64,000 bases of DNA from Isoptericola halotolerans (lineage in GTDB: Bacteria > Actinomycetota > Actinomycetes > Actinomycetales > Cellulomonadaceae), in assembly GCF_003003075.1 (NCBI RefSeq), contig NZ_PVTX01000006.1:207289-271288 (forward strand), given 5' to 3'. The position numbers and the translations under genes were made by a program. How positions within the stretch are numbered: position 1 is the stretch's first letter; every line of letters begins with the position of its first letter. Under the pieces are notes generated by a model. That model had not been told where the DNA came from. It saw only the letters and a list, made by a program, of their open reading frames with translations, and searched no databases. Shown here piece after piece: positions 45,033 to 52,401 of this stretch.

Positions 45033-46121
45033 ATGAGAACCTTCGCGCCGATCCCGGAGTCTCTGCTCGCCGTCGCCGAGGCGCAGGAGGGCCTGGTCGC
45101 CGGCCGCCAGTGCGACGAGCACGGTGTGGGCAGCTCGCGCCGCAGCCGCCTGGTGCGATCCGGGCGGTGGCTGGCCGTGACGCGGGGCGTGTTCGACACC
45201 TGCGCGGTCCGGCCCGCGCAGCGCACGGTCGAGCTGGTCCCGGCGCGGCCGGTCCCTCCGTTGCTGGTCAGCGAGGACGTTCCCGGACGGTCGCGCACCG
45301 CCCGGGAAGCGGCCCTGCGCCGACGGTCGCCGGCGGACCTGCTCCACGACCACCGACGACGGCGGGCAGCGTGGGCGGGCCTGCTCGCCTACGGCGGCGC
45401 GGCGATCGCCGTCGGCACGAGTGCGCTGGCGCTGCACGGGATCGAGGGCGTGCCGGGGAGGATCACGCCACAGGTCACGCTGCCGGACGCGTCCGCCCGG
45501 CGTCAGCACCCCGGCGTGGTCCTGCGTCAGTTCGACGACGGGATGACGGTCGTCCCGTTCGGTGACGACCGCTCCGCCGGACGCCACCTCGCCTCGGTGG
45601 AGTGGGCCCTCGCCCAGAGCGTGCCCGAGCTGTGGCCGGCGAGTGCGCTCGCGGTGCTCGACTCGGCGCTCCGGCTGGAGGCGCTCGACCGGGCGGGGCT
45701 CGAGCGTGCGCACGACCACGCCCGCGGACGGCGCGGGGTCGCGGCGAGACACGTCGCCTGGGAGCTGGCGGACGGGAGGTCGGCCTCGCCGCTGGAGTCC
45801 GCGGGCCGCTGGCAGTGCCACGAGTGGGACGTGCTGCCGGACACGCTGCAGCTCCCGGTCCTCGACCCGGACGGCCGGCTCCTCGGGGTGGGCGACCTGG
45901 CCTGGTTCCGTGGCGGAGGTCGGGTGCTCGTGGTCGAGATGGACGGGTTCGACTGGCACGACGGCAGCGCGCGCGGTGCTGCGCGGGACCGTGACCGGGA
46001 CAACGACTTCGCCCGCCACGGGGTCGACGTCCTGAGGTTCGCCGCCGAGCACGTCCGCCGCGACGTGGTGGGCCGCGATGTCTCCCGCTTCCTCTCTGCG
46101 CGCCGAGCGTCGAGGTTCTGA
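45033..46121 (+). CDS. AbiEi-like protein with C-terminal DUF559 nuclease-like domain
   Basis: A 362-residue protein. The N-terminal part (LLAVAEAQEGLVAGRQCDE, then RSGRWLAVTRGVFD) is the winged-helix start seen in AbiEi-antitoxin-like proteins. A middle domain follows, and the C-terminal 90 residues resemble DUF559/Vsr-type endonucleases: VLVVEMDGFDWHDGS with the acidic pair, DRDRDNDFARHGVDVLRF. The last codons and the stop lie inside hairpin copy B. The gene starts 86 bp after hairpin copy A, so it is bracketed by one palindrome family, as the shorter relative at 7483 is by another. ATG 45033 is preferred; upstream in-frame starts would read through copy A. Activity is unproven. Confidence 0.72.
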   Translation: MRTFAPIPESLLAVAEAQEGLVAGRQCDEHGVGSSRRSRLVRSGRWLAVTRGVFDTCAVRPAQRTVELVPARPVPPLLVSEDVPGRSRTAREAALRRRSPADLLHDHRRRRAAWAGLLAYGGAAIAVGTSALALHGIEGVPGRITPQVTLPDASARRQHPGVVLRQFDDGMTVVPFGDDRSAGRHLASVEWALAQSVPELWPASALAVLDSALRLEALDRAGLERAHDHARGRRGVAARHVAWELADGRSASPLESAGRWQCHEWDVLPDTLQLPVLDPDGRLLGVGDLAWFRGGGRVLVVEMDGFDWHDGSARGAARDRDRDNDFARHGVDVLRFAAEHVRRDVVGRDVSRFLSARRASRF

Positions 46122-46164
46122 CCGCTATGGGACGCCATTGCGGTCAGAACCTCGACACTCGGCG
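46101..46164. repeat. 64-bp hairpin element, family 2, copy B
   Basis: Arms 46101-46125 and 46140-46164 pair over 25 bp with one wobble around a 14-nt loop. The left arm GAGCGTCGAGGTTCTGACC contains the stop codon of the DUF559 gene. It lies between convergent genes and can also serve as a bidirectional terminator. Confidence 0.9.
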
Positions 46165-46178
46165 GCCAAGGGCGGGAG

Positions 46179-47417
46179 TCAGGGGACCCAGGCGCAGACG
46201 AGGTGGCCCGTGCCGTCGGCCGTGACGGGCCCGGCGGCGTCCGGCACCAGGCAGGACTCGCCGCGGCGCAGCTCGGTCTCGCCCGCGTCCGTCAGCAGCC
46301 GGACGGTGCCGTCCAGCACGAGCACGATGCGCGGTCCGTCGGGGGCGAGCGCGACGGGCTCGGCCGGGTGCACGTCGGCGGTCATGAGCGCGAACTCGGA
46401 GACCGGCGCCCGGTAGCTGGTCACCAGGCTCTCGCTGCCGGCGACGACGGTGTCCGGCCGCACCGGCGGGCGGGGGGCGAACGCCGCGCACTCGACGAGG
46501 GCGTCGGCGTCGACGTGCTTCGTCGTCAGGCCGGCCCGCAGCACGTTGTCCGAGGCCGCCATGACCTCCACCCCCAGCCCGGACAGGTAGGCGTGCACCT
46601 CGCCGGCCGGGACGAACATCGCCTCGCCGGGCTCGAGCGACACCCGGTTGAGCAGCAGGGACGCGACCGCGCCGGGGTCGCCGGGGTGCTCGGCGTCGAG
46701 CTGCAGCACGGTCGCGTCCGCGCGGGCCGACGGCGACACCTGCGCGGCGCGGTCCCGCACCGACGCGACGGTGGCCGCGACGTCGTCCGCGCACCCCGGC
46801 GTCGAGCGGGCGGCGACGATCAGCTCCATGGCGGCCCGCAGCCCGGCCGACGACCGCGTGCCCGCCAGCGCTCCGCGCACCCGCGCGACGAGCTCGCCGT
46901 CGAGGCCGTCGAGCAGCTCGAGCACGGCTCGCGGGCTGCGGAAGCCGGCGAGGCCTTCGAACGCCGTGAGGGCGACGAGCATCTCGGGCTTGTGCTCCGT
47001 GTCGTGGAACGACCGGTGCGGCGCTCCGACGGGCAGCCCGGCACGGGCCTCGCGGTGGTAGCCGGCCCGGGCGGCGTGCGGCCGCGGGTGCACCTGGAGC
47101 GAGAGCGCGCGGCGCGCGGCGAGGACCTTCAGCAGGTAGGGCAGGCGGGGGCCGAACCGGTCCGCGACCCGCCGGCCGAGCACCTCGGCGGGGGCGTCGG
47201 CGACCAGCTCCGCCAGGGACGTGCCCGTCCCGAGGCGTGACGGCGCCGAGGGGTGCGCCCCGAGCCACAGCTCGGCGGCGGGCCGGCCGTCGCGCGGGAG
47301 CCCGAGCAGGCCCTGGATGTGGTCGTGGGATCCCCAGTCGTACGGCTGGACCGTGTTGTCGAGCCGGTGGGCGGCGGCGAGGTCGACGGCCGTTGTTGGT
47401 GACGTGTTCATCAGCAT
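46179..47417 (-). CDS. manA: Mannose-6-phosphate isomerase, class I (copy 2)
   Basis: A 412-residue type I isomerase with the same motifs as copy 1: TVQPYDWGSHDHIQGL, LPYLLKVLAARRALSLQVHP, DTEHKPEM, FVPAGEVHAYLSGLGVEVMA and the terminal cupin ending CAWVP. The two copies have the same organisation, so a duplication is likely. ATG 47417 has GGAAAG 8 bp upstream; ATG 47411 is the alternative. Placed in the nonulosonate/teichoic half of the window, it could supply mannose 6-phosphate specifically to that pathway; this is inferred. Confidence 0.92.
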   Translation of the reverse strand: MLMNTSPTTAVDLAAAHRLDNTVQPYDWGSHDHIQGLLGLPRDGRPAAELWLGAHPSAPSRLGTGTSLAELVADAPAEVLGRRVADRFGPRLPYLLKVLAARRALSLQVHPRPHAARAGYHREARAGLPVGAPHRSFHDTEHKPEMLVALTAFEGLAGFRSPRAVLELLDGLDGELVARVRGALAGTRSSAGLRAAMELIVAARSTPGCADDVAATVASVRDRAAQVSPSARADATVLQLDAEHPGDPGAVASLLLNRVSLEPGEAMFVPAGEVHAYLSGLGVEVMAASDNVLRAGLTTKHVDADALVECAAFAPRPPVRPDTVVAGSESLVTSYRAPVSEFALMTADVHPAEPVALAPDGPRIVLVLDGTVRLLTDAGETELRRGESCLVPDAAGPVTADGTGHLVCAWVP

Positions 47418-47493
47418 TTCATCGACTTTCCGCTCGTTGATGTGATTCACTCGGCGCTCGATCCTCGCGCCTCGACGACCGACCGGAGAATTC

Positions 47494-48270
47494 GTGCACG
47501 CTTTTCATTCCTTGGCCTATCTCGACGTCGAGAAGTCCGGCTCCACGTATGTCTCGCACTTTCTGCGCGACTTCCTGGACGACGACGAGGTGGCGTTCCG
47601 CAAGCACGTCGAGCTGGAGGACCGGCCGCCGTCGGGCCGGGTCCACGTGATCTCCGTGCGGGACCCGTTGGACACGTACCTCTCGCTGTACTCGTACGGC
47701 TGCCAGGGCAAGGGCGGGCTCTCGGGCACGGTCCGGGAGGCCGGGCTGGGGCACCTGTACGACGGCACGGCGGCGGGCTTCGACCGCTGGCTCGACGTCG
47801 TGCTCGACCCCGCCTACGCCCCGGCGCTCAACCCGCGCACCTACCACCGCTCGGGCGTCGCGGCGCACACGGGCCTGCTGTCCTTCCGGGTGGCGCGGCT
47901 GTCCAGCCCGCGCTCGAAGCGCTGGATCCGTCAGGCGACCTCCCCGGAGGACTTCGTCGCGCTCTACCGCCGCCACACCGTGGTCGACGTGGTGCTGCGC
48001 AACGAGTCGCTCACGGAGGACCTCGAGGCGCTCGTGCTGCGTGAGGACCTGGCGTGGCGCCCGTCGCGCGAGGCCGCGCTGGGTGCGCTGCGCGCCCAGC
48101 GCCGGCTGAACACGAGCCGTCGTCTCGACGACGACGGCGCCTTCGAGGTTCCCGCGGACGCCCGACGGCGCGTGGCCGCACGCGAGCGGCTGCTCACGGA
48201 GGTGTTCGGCTACGACGACGGTCATCGCAGCTCCACCAGCGAGCCGATGGCGGTCAGGTCCTCGGCGTAG
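47494..48270 (+). CDS. Sulfotransferase-like P-loop protein
   Basis: A 258-residue protein, GTG start with GGAG 5 bp upstream. YLDVEKSGSTYVSHFLRDF is the 5'-phosphosulfate-binding P-loop of PAPS sulfotransferases, and VHVISVRDPLDTYLSLYSYG matches the 3'-phosphate-binding RDP...S segment. The rest fits a sulfotransferase fold. It could sulfate a glycan of this locus. Its 3' end overlaps the convergent next gene by 49 bp. Confidence 0.75.
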   Translation: MHAFHSLAYLDVEKSGSTYVSHFLRDFLDDDEVAFRKHVELEDRPPSGRVHVISVRDPLDTYLSLYSYGCQGKGGLSGTVREAGLGHLYDGTAAGFDRWLDVVLDPAYAPALNPRTYHRSGVAAHTGLLSFRVARLSSPRSKRWIRQATSPEDFVALYRRHTVVDVVLRNESLTEDLEALVLREDLAWRPSREAALGALRAQRRLNTSRRLDDDGAFEVPADARRRVAARERLLTEVFGYDDGHRSSTSEPMAVRSSA

Positions 48271-49160
48271 CGCTCGGCCAGGGCGGCGGCGGTGCCGCCG
48301 TCCAGGAACGACGCCGGGACGTCGCCCGGTGCGGGGTGGCGGCCGAGCGCGTCGGTGACGAACCGGTGGAACGCCGCCCGCTCGTCCGCGTCCCGCAGCA
48401 GCGGCAGCACGTCCAGCGACAGGTCGGCCATGCGCTGCGTGTACCGCGTGTTGGTGCGCCGTGACACCTCGTCGCCGACCTCGACGCCCGTGGCCCCGAG
48501 CCGGTCGAGCGCGTCGGTGACGATCTGCCCGACGAGCGGCCGGGTACCGGCGCGGTCGCGGTCGTAGTCGTAGACGGTGACGTGCTCGGCGCCGAAGACG
48601 CGCACGAGCTCCTCGACGACGCCGCGCCAGGACATGGTCGCGACGACACGCTCGGCCAGCTCCTCGAAGCGCACGGTCTTGCCGTGCTTGAGCTGCTGCT
48701 GGTAGGCGGACTCCAGGAAGTCGCCGTAGCCCCGCACGGTGAACTGCACGTGCCGGGGGACGCCCGCGGTCGCCCGGCCGATGCCTTCGAGGTTCTCGGT
48801 GATCCGCGGGTACAGCCCGGGGACGCCGGGCGCGAAGGCGGGGCCGGTGTTGGACTCGCAGGAGTAGAACAGCCCCGGCGCGCGGGACGCACGCCAGGCG
48901 GCCATGAGGAAGTCGCGCAGGTTGTCGTCGGCACCGGGCCGGGCGACGTCGTACCAGCCGTCGAGCGCGGCACGGATCTCGGGCTGGGTGGTGCGGGTGA
49001 CGACGCCGGCGGCGGCGAGCTCGGCGGTGTGCTCGCGGCACCAGGACTGCACGGCGGTGGTGCCGGTCTTCTGCGAGCCGAGGTGCAGCACGACCTGCCG
49101 GCCGGGCGGCAGGGGGCGGCGGGCGGCGACGGCGCCGCGCAGGCGCTGGACGATGGTCAT
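48222..49160 (-). CDS. Sulfotransferase-like P-loop protein
   Basis: A 312-residue protein. VVLHLGSQKTGTTAVQSWC is a well-kept P-loop with Lys-Thr-Gly-Thr-Thr, as in PAPS sulfotransferases. The middle has GLFYSCESNTGPAF and VQFTVRGYGDFLESAYQQQL, the latter in the position of the 3'-phosphate site. Unlike the previous protein it belongs to a separate subgroup. Its ATG overlaps the stop of the upstream paralogue (ATGA), so the two are coupled. Confidence 0.72.
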   Translation of the reverse strand: MTIVQRLRGAVAARRPLPPGRQVVLHLGSQKTGTTAVQSWCREHTAELAAAGVVTRTTQPEIRAALDGWYDVARPGADDNLRDFLMAAWRASRAPGLFYSCESNTGPAFAPGVPGLYPRITENLEGIGRATAGVPRHVQFTVRGYGDFLESAYQQQLKHGKTVRFEELAERVVATMSWRGVVEELVRVFGAEHVTVYDYDRDRAGTRPLVGQIVTDALDRLGATGVEVGDEVSRRTNTRYTQRMADLSLDVLPLLRDADERAAFHRFVTDALGRHPAPGDVPASFLDGGTAAALAERYAEDLTAIGSLVELR

Positions 49161-50035
49161 CGGACCTCCACCAGGTCGCGGACCCGAGCCAGGTCGGCCT
49201 CGTCGCGGGCGGCGAGCGCGGCCTCCTGGTCGGGTGTCAGGGGCTGGGCCGGCGTGCCGCCGTCGTCCACCTGCCGGTCGACGAAGTGCGTCAGCGCGCG
49301 GCGCTCGTCGTGGGAGCGCAGGTGCGGCAGAGCGGTGAGCGCCACCTCGATCTGGCGGGCGCTCCAGCGGGTGTCGGCCACGCCCGTGACGTCCGCGAGC
49401 GGCAGGTCGTCGGTCCGGCCGGTGAGGCGGTCGAACGCAGAGGTCAGCACGGAGCGCCCGACGGCGGCGGTCGTCCCCGCGGGATCGCCCGCGGTGCGGA
49501 CGGCGGACGCGTCGTGGACGCTGACCCGGTCGGCACCGACCGTGGCCACGAGGCGCTGGACGATCGGGACCCAGCTGGGTGCCTCGAGCGCCGACCAGTA
49601 GGTGTCGAGGTCGACGAGGTGGCCGTGCCGCACGGTGGCGACCCAGGCGGACGTGACGACGTCGGCGTGCGCGGCGAGGGTGAGCTGCACGCTCCAGGGC
49701 ACGCCGGCGAGCGCCGCGGCGAGTCCGTCGATGCCGGCGTCGGCGTGCGGGAACAGCGTGCCGCCGCGGGGCAGGTAGGCGGGGCCGAGCGGGGCGGAGG
49801 AGGAGAACAGCACCGACTCGTCGGCCACGAGGTGCCCGCGCAGCCGCTCACGCCCCTTGTCCGAGCGCCAGTCGAGCCCGGGCACCGCCGCGCGCAGGTC
49901 GGACCAGGAGGTCCGGGTCGTCACGTGGCGCTCGGCGAGCACGTCGCGGTGCGTTCCGCACCACGCGCGCACGGCACGCACCGTCGGACGGTGGGTGCCG
50001 AGATGGACGGCCACCGGAGGGGGCGCCTCGGGCAT
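49157..50035 (-). CDS. Sulfotransferase paralogue with degenerate P-loop
   Basis: A 292-residue protein alignable with the downstream gene product. The same start (VAVHLGTHRPTVRAVRAWC) replaces the Lys-Thr-Gly-Thr-Thr core with Arg-Pro-Thr-Val-Arg, so PAPS binding is doubtful. The remainder matches in order: SSSAPLGPAYLPRGG, VQLTLAAHADVVTSAW, SVHDASAV, and the conserved end LRSHDERRALTHFVD. It may be a non-catalytic partner of the active paralogue. ATG 50035 was chosen because AAGGAG lies 8 bp upstream; in-frame ATGs further upstream lack this. Confidence 0.7.
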   Translation of the reverse strand: MPEAPPPVAVHLGTHRPTVRAVRAWCGTHRDVLAERHVTTRTSWSDLRAAVPGLDWRSDKGRERLRGHLVADESVLFSSSAPLGPAYLPRGGTLFPHADAGIDGLAAALAGVPWSVQLTLAAHADVVTSAWVATVRHGHLVDLDTYWSALEAPSWVPIVQRLVATVGADRVSVHDASAVRTAGDPAGTTAAVGRSVLTSAFDRLTGRTDDLPLADVTGVADTRWSARQIEVALTALPHLRSHDERRALTHFVDRQVDDGGTPAQPLTPDQEAALAARDEADLARVRDLVEVR

Positions 50036-50218
50036 CTTTCGGGCTCCTTCTTGCCAGGTCCTGGACGCTGGAAGGTTAGTCCCTCGATGCGTCGGAAGTG
50101 ACATCTTCATGGCGCCCGATCGCATTGTGCGACAGATAGCGGAAAGTGTTCACCGACGGGTCACGGAGTGTTCCTCGACAGTTTCCGGGATATGGCCGAA
50201 TGCGCCGTGTTGGGCTCA

Positions 50219-50224
50219 TAGTGT
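50219..50224 (+). promoter_or_regulatory. -10 box for the nonulosonate operon
   Basis: TAGTGT ends 7 nt before ATG 50232, in an AT-richer 196-bp divergent region that must also hold the promoter of the 50035 gene. Confidence 0.45.
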
Positions 50225-50231
50225 CGCCGCC

Positions 50232-52355
50232 ATGAACGAATCCGTGCTCGTCGTCGTCCCCGCCCGTGGTGGGTCGGCCGGCGTGCCGCTGAAGAACCTG
50301 CAGCGGGTGGGGGGCAGCTCCCTGGTGGCCCGTGCGGTGCGTTCGGCGGCCGCTGCGCCGGCGGTGACCGACGTCGTCGTCTCGACCGACCACGCCGAGA
50401 TCGCCCGCGAGGCTGCCCGGCACGGCGCCCGGGTGGTCGAACGCCCTGCGGACCTGTCCGGGGCGACGGCCAGCTCCGAGTCGGCGGTGCTGCACGTCCT
50501 CGACGGTCTCGCCGCCGACGGAGCCCCGCAGCCCGCGGTCACCGTGCTGCTGCAGGCGACCAGCCCGTTCGTCGACCCGGCCGACCTCGACGGCGCGGTG
50601 CGCCAGGTGCTCGACGGCACCCACGACGTCGTCGTCGCCGTCGCGGCCACCCACGACTTCCAGTGGCGGATGGACCCGGACGGCCCCGTGCCGGTCGGTC
50701 ACACGACCGACCACCGGCCGCGCCGTCAGGACCGCGCGCCGCACTACCGCGAGACCGGGGCCTTCTACGTGATGCGGACCGCGGGCCTGCGCGAGCACGG
50801 CACCCGGTTCTTCGGCTCGGTCGGGCTGCAGCCGGTCGCCCCCGAGTGGGCCGTCGAGATCGACGAGCCCCGCGACCTCTGGCTCTCCCGCACGCTCCTC
50901 GACCAGCCCACCGACGCCGAGCGTCGAGGTTCTGACCGCATTGACCGCGCAAAGCGGTCAGAACCTCGACGCTCGGCACCGGAGGGGATGGACGTCGACG
51001 CCCTCGTCACCGACTTCGACGGCGTGCACACCGACGACGGCGTCTACGTCTCCCAGGACGGCGTCGAGCAGGTGCGCGTCCACCGCGGCGACGGGCTCGG
51101 GGTCGGACACCTCCGGTCCGCCGGCGTCCCCCTGCTCATCCTGTCCAAGGAGACCAACCCCGTCGTCACCGCGCGGGCCCGCAAGCTCGGCGTCGACGTC
51201 CTGCAGGGCATCGACGACAAGGCGACGGCACTGCGCGACTGGTGCGCCGCGAACCGGCTCGACCCCGACCGGGTCGCCTACGTCGGCAACGACGTCAACG
51301 ACCTCCCTGCCCTGCGCGTCGTCGGCTGGCCCGTGGCCGTCGCCGACGCCCACCCCGACGTGCTCGCCGCCGCGCGGGTCGTCACCGAAGCGCGAGGCGG
51401 CCACGGCGCCGTCCGCGAGATCTGCGACCGCATCACCATCCACCGGAAGGACCCCGTCATGACCGCCACCTCCACCGCCCCGGCACGTCCCGTCCACATC
51501 GGAGAGCACGCCGTGGCTACCGGCGAGCCCGTGTACGTGATCGGGGAGATCGGCATCAACCACAACGGTGACGTCGAGATCGCCAAGCAGCTCATCGACG
51601 TCGCGGTGGCCGCCGGCTGCCAGGCCGTGAAGTTCCAGAAGCGCACCCCGGAGATCTCCACCCCGAAGGACCAGCGGGACAAGATCCGCCAGACCCCGTG
51701 GGGCGAGATGACCTACCTGGAGTACAAGTACAAGGTCGAGTTCGAGCACGAGCAGTACTCCGAGATCGACCAGTACGCCAAGGCGCAGGGCGTGCAGTGG
51801 TTCGCCTCCCCGTGGGACGTGCCCTCGGTCGCGTTCCTCGAGGAGTTCGGCGTGCCGACGCACAAGATCGCCTCGGCGTCCGTGACCGACCACGAGCTGC
51901 TGCGGGCGCTCGCCGACACCGACAAGCCGCTCATCCTGTCGACCGGCATGTCGACCCTGGAACAGATCGACGCCGCCGTGGAGATCCTCGGCACCGACGA
52001 CCTCGTGATCCTGCACTCCACGTCGACCTACCCGCTGCCTCCCGAGGAGGCCAACCTGCGCACGATCACCACGCTGCAGGAGCGGTACGGCGTGCCCGTC
52101 GGCTACTCCGGCCACGAGACCGGCCTGCAGATCTCGCTGGCGGCCGTCGCGCTCGGCGCGGTCGCCGTCGAGCGTCACATCACCCTCGACCGCGCGATGT
52201 GGGGCTCCGACCACGCCGCGTCGCTCGAGCCGAAGGGCCTGTCCAACCTCGTGCGCGACATCCGCATCCTCCAGGAGGCCCTGGGCGACGGCGAGAAGAA
52301 GGTCATGCCGGGCGAGCTCGCCCCGATGTCGCGCCTGCGCCGCACCGGCGCCTGA
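50232..52355 (+). CDS. Three-domain CMP-nonulosonate protein: NeuA-like, HAD phosphatase, NeuB-like
   Basis: A single 707-codon frame. Residues 1-225 are an acylneuraminate cytidylyltransferase (VVVPARGGSAGVPLKNL, TVLLQATSPFVDP, ETGAFYVMRTA); Ala stands where motif I normally has Lys (GGSKG). Residues 229-249 are encoded by hairpin copy C. Residues 253-405 are a KdsC/Kdn-9-phosphatase-type HAD domain (VTDFDGVHTDDG, SKETNPVVTARARKLG, YVGNDVNDLPAL, GGHGAVREI). Residues 410-707 are a NeuB-type PEP synthase (IGEIGINHNGDVEIAKQ, VKFQKRTPE, WFASPWDVPS, STGMSTLEQI, GYSGHETG) without the usual C-terminal SAF domain. An internal ATG at 51459 with GGAAGGA 7 bp upstream could also give separate NeuB. NeuA-HAD pairs are known in other organisms; all three in one frame is unusual. 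Confidence 0.9.
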   Translation: MNESVLVVVPARGGSAGVPLKNLQRVGGSSLVARAVRSAAAAPAVTDVVVSTDHAEIAREAARHGARVVERPADLSGATASSESAVLHVLDGLAADGAPQPAVTVLLQATSPFVDPADLDGAVRQVLDGTHDVVVAVAATHDFQWRMDPDGPVPVGHTTDHRPRRQDRAPHYRETGAFYVMRTAGLREHGTRFFGSVGLQPVAPEWAVEIDEPRDLWLSRTLLDQPTDAERRGSDRIDRAKRSEPRRSAPEGMDVDALVTDFDGVHTDDGVYVSQDGVEQVRVHRGDGLGVGHLRSAGVPLLILSKETNPVVTARARKLGVDVLQGIDDKATALRDWCAANRLDPDRVAYVGNDVNDLPALRVVGWPVAVADAHPDVLAAARVVTEARGGHGAVREICDRITIHRKDPVMTATSTAPARPVHIGEHAVATGEPVYVIGEIGINHNGDVEIAKQLIDVAVAAGCQAVKFQKRTPEISTPKDQRDKIRQTPWGEMTYLEYKYKVEFEHEQYSEIDQYAKAQGVQWFASPWDVPSVAFLEEFGVPTHKIASASVTDHELLRALADTDKPLILSTGMSTLEQIDAAVEILGTDDLVILHSTSTYPLPPEEANLRTITTLQERYGVPVGYSGHETGLQISLAAVALGAVAVERHITLDRAMWGSDHAASLEPKGLSNLVRDIRILQEALGDGEKKVMPGELAPMSRLRRTGA
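50916..50977. repeat. 62-bp hairpin element, family 2, copy C, inside the coding frame
   Basis: Arms of 24 bp (50916-50939 and 50954-50977) are perfectly complementary around a 14-nt loop, the same geometry as copies A and B. Unlike copy B it is read here in a frame without a stop, and it encodes a basic linker (AERRGSDRIDRAKRSEPRRS). It lies exactly between the cytidylyltransferase and the phosphatase domain. Confidence 0.93.
51445..51461 (+). promoter_or_regulatory. Internal ribosome-binding site and ATG before the NeuB-like domain
   Basis: GGAAGGA at 51445-51451, then 7 nt, then ATG 51459, in frame with the long reading frame. Translation could restart here and give a 298-residue NeuB-like protein in addition to the fusion. 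Confidence 0.5.
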
Positions 52356-52401
52356 GCTCCCCCCTCACCAGCACCGAAGGACCGAAGGGGACGCCGAGCG
52401 C

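Noticed and set aside
49857..50231. N-terminal extension of the NeuA-like frame
   Set aside because: The extra residues run opposite the 49157-50035 gene and lack similarity to cytidylyltransferases. The family start and the -10 box both support ATG 50232.
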